Assembly: GCA_020718945.1 (NCBI GenBank)
Contig: DYRB01000133.1
Coordinates: 1-7,402, forward strand
Reading direction: 5' to 3'
Length of the DNA: 7,402 bases
From: Lamprocystis purpurea
GTDB lineage: Bacteria > Pseudomonadota > Gammaproteobacteria > Chromatiales > Chromatiaceae
This document shows, one piece after another, positions 5,336 to 7,402 of this stretch (within the stretch, counting starts at the first letter, position 1; each line of letters opens with the position of its first letter). Position numbers and translations under genes: made by a program. The notes under the pieces were generated by a model. It made no database searches. It worked only from the letters and a program-made list of their open reading frames with translations, and had not been told where the DNA came from.

Positions 5336-7201
5336 TCAGGTGATTCGGGATACCCTTGGCAGTGCTGCTGACAGCCTGTCTCCCCTGCGCAGCAGCGTCT
5401 CCACCGTCGCCAACCGCCGCCACTGCTCCAGGTCGGAGCCGCGGCGCGGGCGGTCGGGGTCCAGGGCCTGGACCAGGCGTTCGGGGACCACCAGGCCGGA
5501 GTCGCACAGGGCCGGTGCCGCCAGCCAATCGGCCAGGGGCAGGGCACTGAACAACTCGGCATAGGCGGCCCTTGGGGTCAGGGTGGCGGATGCGTCGGGG
5601 GTCGAGGTCTGGGTGCGGGTGCCGAGTCGTTGGGCGATCTTGCCCAGGACCTTATCGGCGTAGTGGCCCACCAGGGGGGCGAAGCGCGGCAGGTTGAACA
5701 GGGTCGCCGGACAGGGCGGGTAACCGTGCTCCAGCGGGACCGCCGCCAGCCGGGGGCTGTGGCGCGCCAGCAGGGCGCGCACCAGGAGGCTGCGGAATCG
5801 CGCACTCGCCCTGGCCTCCAGGATGGGGTCCAGGGCCTCGGAGAAGCACAGGGGCGAGAAGGAGGGCCAGAGCTGGTTGGTGCAGCTCGCGATGCGCCCC
5901 TGCCAGCGCTGCATGCGCATGCCGTAGTACACCGCATCGAGCTGGGAGGTGTTGGGCAGGTTCGCCACGCCGGCGACCGTGCGGGCGGCGACCGCGGTCA
6001 GGTGTCCCGCCAGGGACAGGCGGGCTGGGCCATCGAACAGGGCGGCGTCGTAGGGCAGGGCGGCGAAGCGCTTGCGGGCGATCAGCCCGGGATCCAGCGG
6101 GCGCCGGCTCGCCAGGTGTGGCCAGAGCAGTTCCCACCAGTAGCCCCGCGCCAGCTCGCCGAAGGAACCGTTCAGGCTCATGGCGTAGCGCCCGGCCAGA
6201 CCGCGGTGCACGCCCAGGATGCGGGCATAGTCGAAGGCGTCGTACTCGCCGTCGGTGAGGCCCAGGGCGGCGTCGAACAGCTCCGCCGAGGGTGGCCCGG
6301 CGGGCGGCACGACCCCGTGGGTGATGCCCAGTTCCAGGGCAATGCGCTTGGAGACCACCACGTCGGGGTGATCCGCCGCCCCGGACACCGTGGTCTCGAA
6401 ACGCCGCCCTGAGGCGAGCAGCCCGGCCAGCAGCAGCCGTGAGTCGTAGCCGCCGGTCAGATCCGACACCAGGGGCCGGTCCGACTCGGGGAGCGCGGTG
6501 ATGATCCGGGTGAGGCCGTCGAGCACCGCGTCGGCGGCCTGCTCCGTGCCTAGCCGCTCGGCCTGGATCTCCCCGAAGCGCCAGTAGGGCCGCTCGGTCG
6601 CACGTTCGGGGCCCAGGGTCAGCAGGGTCGCCGGAGGCACCTTGCGCACCCCGGACCACAGGGTGCGGTCCTCGAAGACGATGCCGGTGGCGATGAACTC
6701 GTGCAGCCCGACGGGGTCGAGGCCGCGGGCGCTCCCGTTGCCAAGGACCGCCGAGGAGGTCGACAGCCAGAGCGCGTCCGGGTCCTCGCGGACAAAGAGG
6801 TGCAGGCTGCCGCAGCGGTCGGTGATGACCTGCACGGCACCGCTGCGGGCGTCGCCGATGACGATGGCGAACTGGCCTTGCAGGCGTTCGGCCAGGCCCT
6901 GGGCGCCGTGCTCCAGGTATTGCGCCAGCAACCAGTCAGAGTCCAGGCCGCTGCGGGCGGGGACAGGCAGCCAGACCCCCAGATCGACCAACCAAACGGC
7001 CCCATCCGCGGAGCGCCGGATCTGCTTGTCCAGGCCCCGGACCGCCGGGGCGACGGCGACCGCGGCGGGGGCGGCGGCGGATTGAATCCGGTCGCTGATC
7101 GCCACGGCCTTGAAGCGGCTCAGGGCCGCGCAGGCCCGCTCGAAGGCAACGCCGCCGGTCGGGGCACCGACGCGGGGTATGAGGGCGATAAGATGGGCCA
7201 T
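5336..7201 (-). CDS. Asparagine-synthase-like protein lacking the glutaminase cysteine
   Basis: A 621-residue protein with the two-domain layout of asparagine synthase B. Residues about 60-200 form a class II glutamine-amidotransferase-like domain: LQGQFAIVIGDARSG near 107-121 and DRCGSLHLF at 128-136, corresponding to the usual DRFG-type turn. However, it starts MAHLIAL, not Met-Cys, so the N-terminal nucleophile that releases ammonia from glutamine is absent. From about 225 an ATP-pyrophosphatase domain follows, with the PP-loop SDLTGGYDSR at 246-255 and a second conserved loop, LNGSFGELARGYWW at 343-356. It should therefore adenylate a carboxylate and join it to an amine or ammonia supplied otherwise. 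Lasso-peptide cyclases and other amide-forming members have this combination, but no lasso precursor or B protein is visible. The start ATG 7201 has a strong GGAGG (7215-7211) at 9-nt spacing. It stands alone in the window; its substrate is unknown. Confidence 0.85.
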   Translation of the reverse strand: MAHLIALIPRVGAPTGGVAFERACAALSRFKAVAISDRIQSAAAPAAVAVAPAVRGLDKQIRRSADGAVWLVDLGVWLPVPARSGLDSDWLLAQYLEHGAQGLAERLQGQFAIVIGDARSGAVQVITDRCGSLHLFVREDPDALWLSTSSAVLGNGSARGLDPVGLHEFIATGIVFEDRTLWSGVRKVPPATLLTLGPERATERPYWRFGEIQAERLGTEQAADAVLDGLTRIITALPESDRPLVSDLTGGYDSRLLLAGLLASGRRFETTVSGAADHPDVVVSKRIALELGITHGVVPPAGPPSAELFDAALGLTDGEYDAFDYARILGVHRGLAGRYAMSLNGSFGELARGYWWELLWPHLASRRPLDPGLIARKRFAALPYDAALFDGPARLSLAGHLTAVAARTVAGVANLPNTSQLDAVYYGMRMQRWQGRIASCTNQLWPSFSPLCFSEALDPILEARASARFRSLLVRALLARHSPRLAAVPLEHGYPPCPATLFNLPRFAPLVGHYADKVLGKIAQRLGTRTQTSTPDASATLTPRAAYAELFSALPLADWLAAPALCDSGLVVPERLVQALDPDRPRRGSDLEQWRRLATVETLLRRGDRLSAALPRVSRIT

Positions 7202-7210
7202 CAGGCGGTG

Positions 7211-7215
7211 CCTCC
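7211..7215 (-). promoter_or_regulatory. Ribosome binding site GGAGG
   Basis: A full GGAGG on the minus strand, nine bases before ATG 7201. It fixes the start of the asparagine-synthase-like gene and is the strongest Shine-Dalgarno sequence in the window. Confidence 0.75.
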
Positions 7216-7345
7216 TGGGTGCGCCCGGGCCGGGCTCGGGGTTGAACTGCGCCGCCCGAGGAAGACCAGGGGTGCGGCGCTACTGGGTCTCTGCACAAGG
7301 GCTCCGCCCCGAGGACTGGCCGGGTCGGGCCCGATCACGCCGGAC

Positions 7346-7372
7346 ATCCTAAGAAAAGCAGGTAAGCCGCAA
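7346..7372 (-). promoter_or_regulatory. Weak promoter candidate at the edge of the CGCAAAT repeat
   Basis: On the minus strand, TTGCGG (7372-7367) and TAGGAT (7351-7346) are spaced by 15 bases and face the asparagine-synthase-like gene. The -35-like box is the end of the CGCAAAT repeat. The spacing is short and the match partial, so this is a hint only. It would imply an untranslated leader of about 140 bases. Confidence 0.22.
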
Positions 7373-7394
7373 ATGAACGCAAATAGACGCAAAT
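7366..7394 (+). repeat. Further copy of the CGCAAAT phased repeat
   Basis: Same orientation as the left arm at 1007-1035 and 28 of 29 identical, again three CGCAAAT units at 10-bp steps (7368, 7378, 7388). It lies 165 bases upstream of the asparagine-synthase-like start and close to the window edge, so an inverted partner arm, if any, would be outside. Confidence 0.85.
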
Positions 7395-7402
7395 AAACAA
7401 GG

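Noticed and set aside
7201..7392. 63-residue minus-strand frame overlapping the asparagine-synthase-like start by one base, considered as a precursor peptide or coupled leader gene
   Set aside because: It begins inside the CGCAAAT repeat and the rest is Pro/Ala/Gly/Arg/Ser-rich with no signal, leader or core pattern; more likely chance in GC-rich DNA.

Overview
This window is very GC-rich DNA, and the leuS-lptE-holA gene order points to a gammaproteobacterium. My guess, from gene style and the type of intergenic repeats, is a purple sulfur bacterium or relative (Chromatiales). That placement is an inference, since no rRNA or other lineage marker is present.

Left part (1-2455, plus strand): the 3' end of leuS (leucyl-tRNA synthetase), then lptE (lipopolysaccharide transport lipoprotein) overlapping it by one base, then holA (DNA polymerase III delta). 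This is a conserved housekeeping order, but a 118-bp inverted-repeat element built from 10-bp phased CGCAAAT units separates lptE from holA. Directly after the holA stop, in the same frame, lies a Sel1-repeat coding fragment without a proper start. The nadD-side continuation of this neighbourhood seen in relatives is absent.

Middle (2456-3476): a gene-free stretch packed with hairpins and one REP-like element, then a minus-strand vapBC toxin-antitoxin pair. The VapB antitoxin is intact. The VapC toxin is split by a frameshift that fits a 2-nt loss.

Right part (3559-7402, minus strand): alaA (glutamate-pyruvate aminotransferase), a 550-bp gene-free stretch with an inverted pair of REP elements and two short tandem repeats, and a 621-residue asparagine-synthase-like protein. 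That protein keeps the ATP-pyrophosphatase motif but lacks the N-terminal glutaminase cysteine. Another copy of the CGCAAAT element lies upstream of it at the window edge.

The genes do not form one pathway: housekeeping genes, a decaying toxin-antitoxin module, an amino acid enzyme and an orphan amidotransferase-like gene are separated by repeats. I see no clear new multi-gene system. The most informative signals are the two repeat families (REP elements with compensatory stem changes, and the 10-bp-phased CGCAAAT element), the broken vapC, and the asparagine-synthase-like protein without a glutaminase site.
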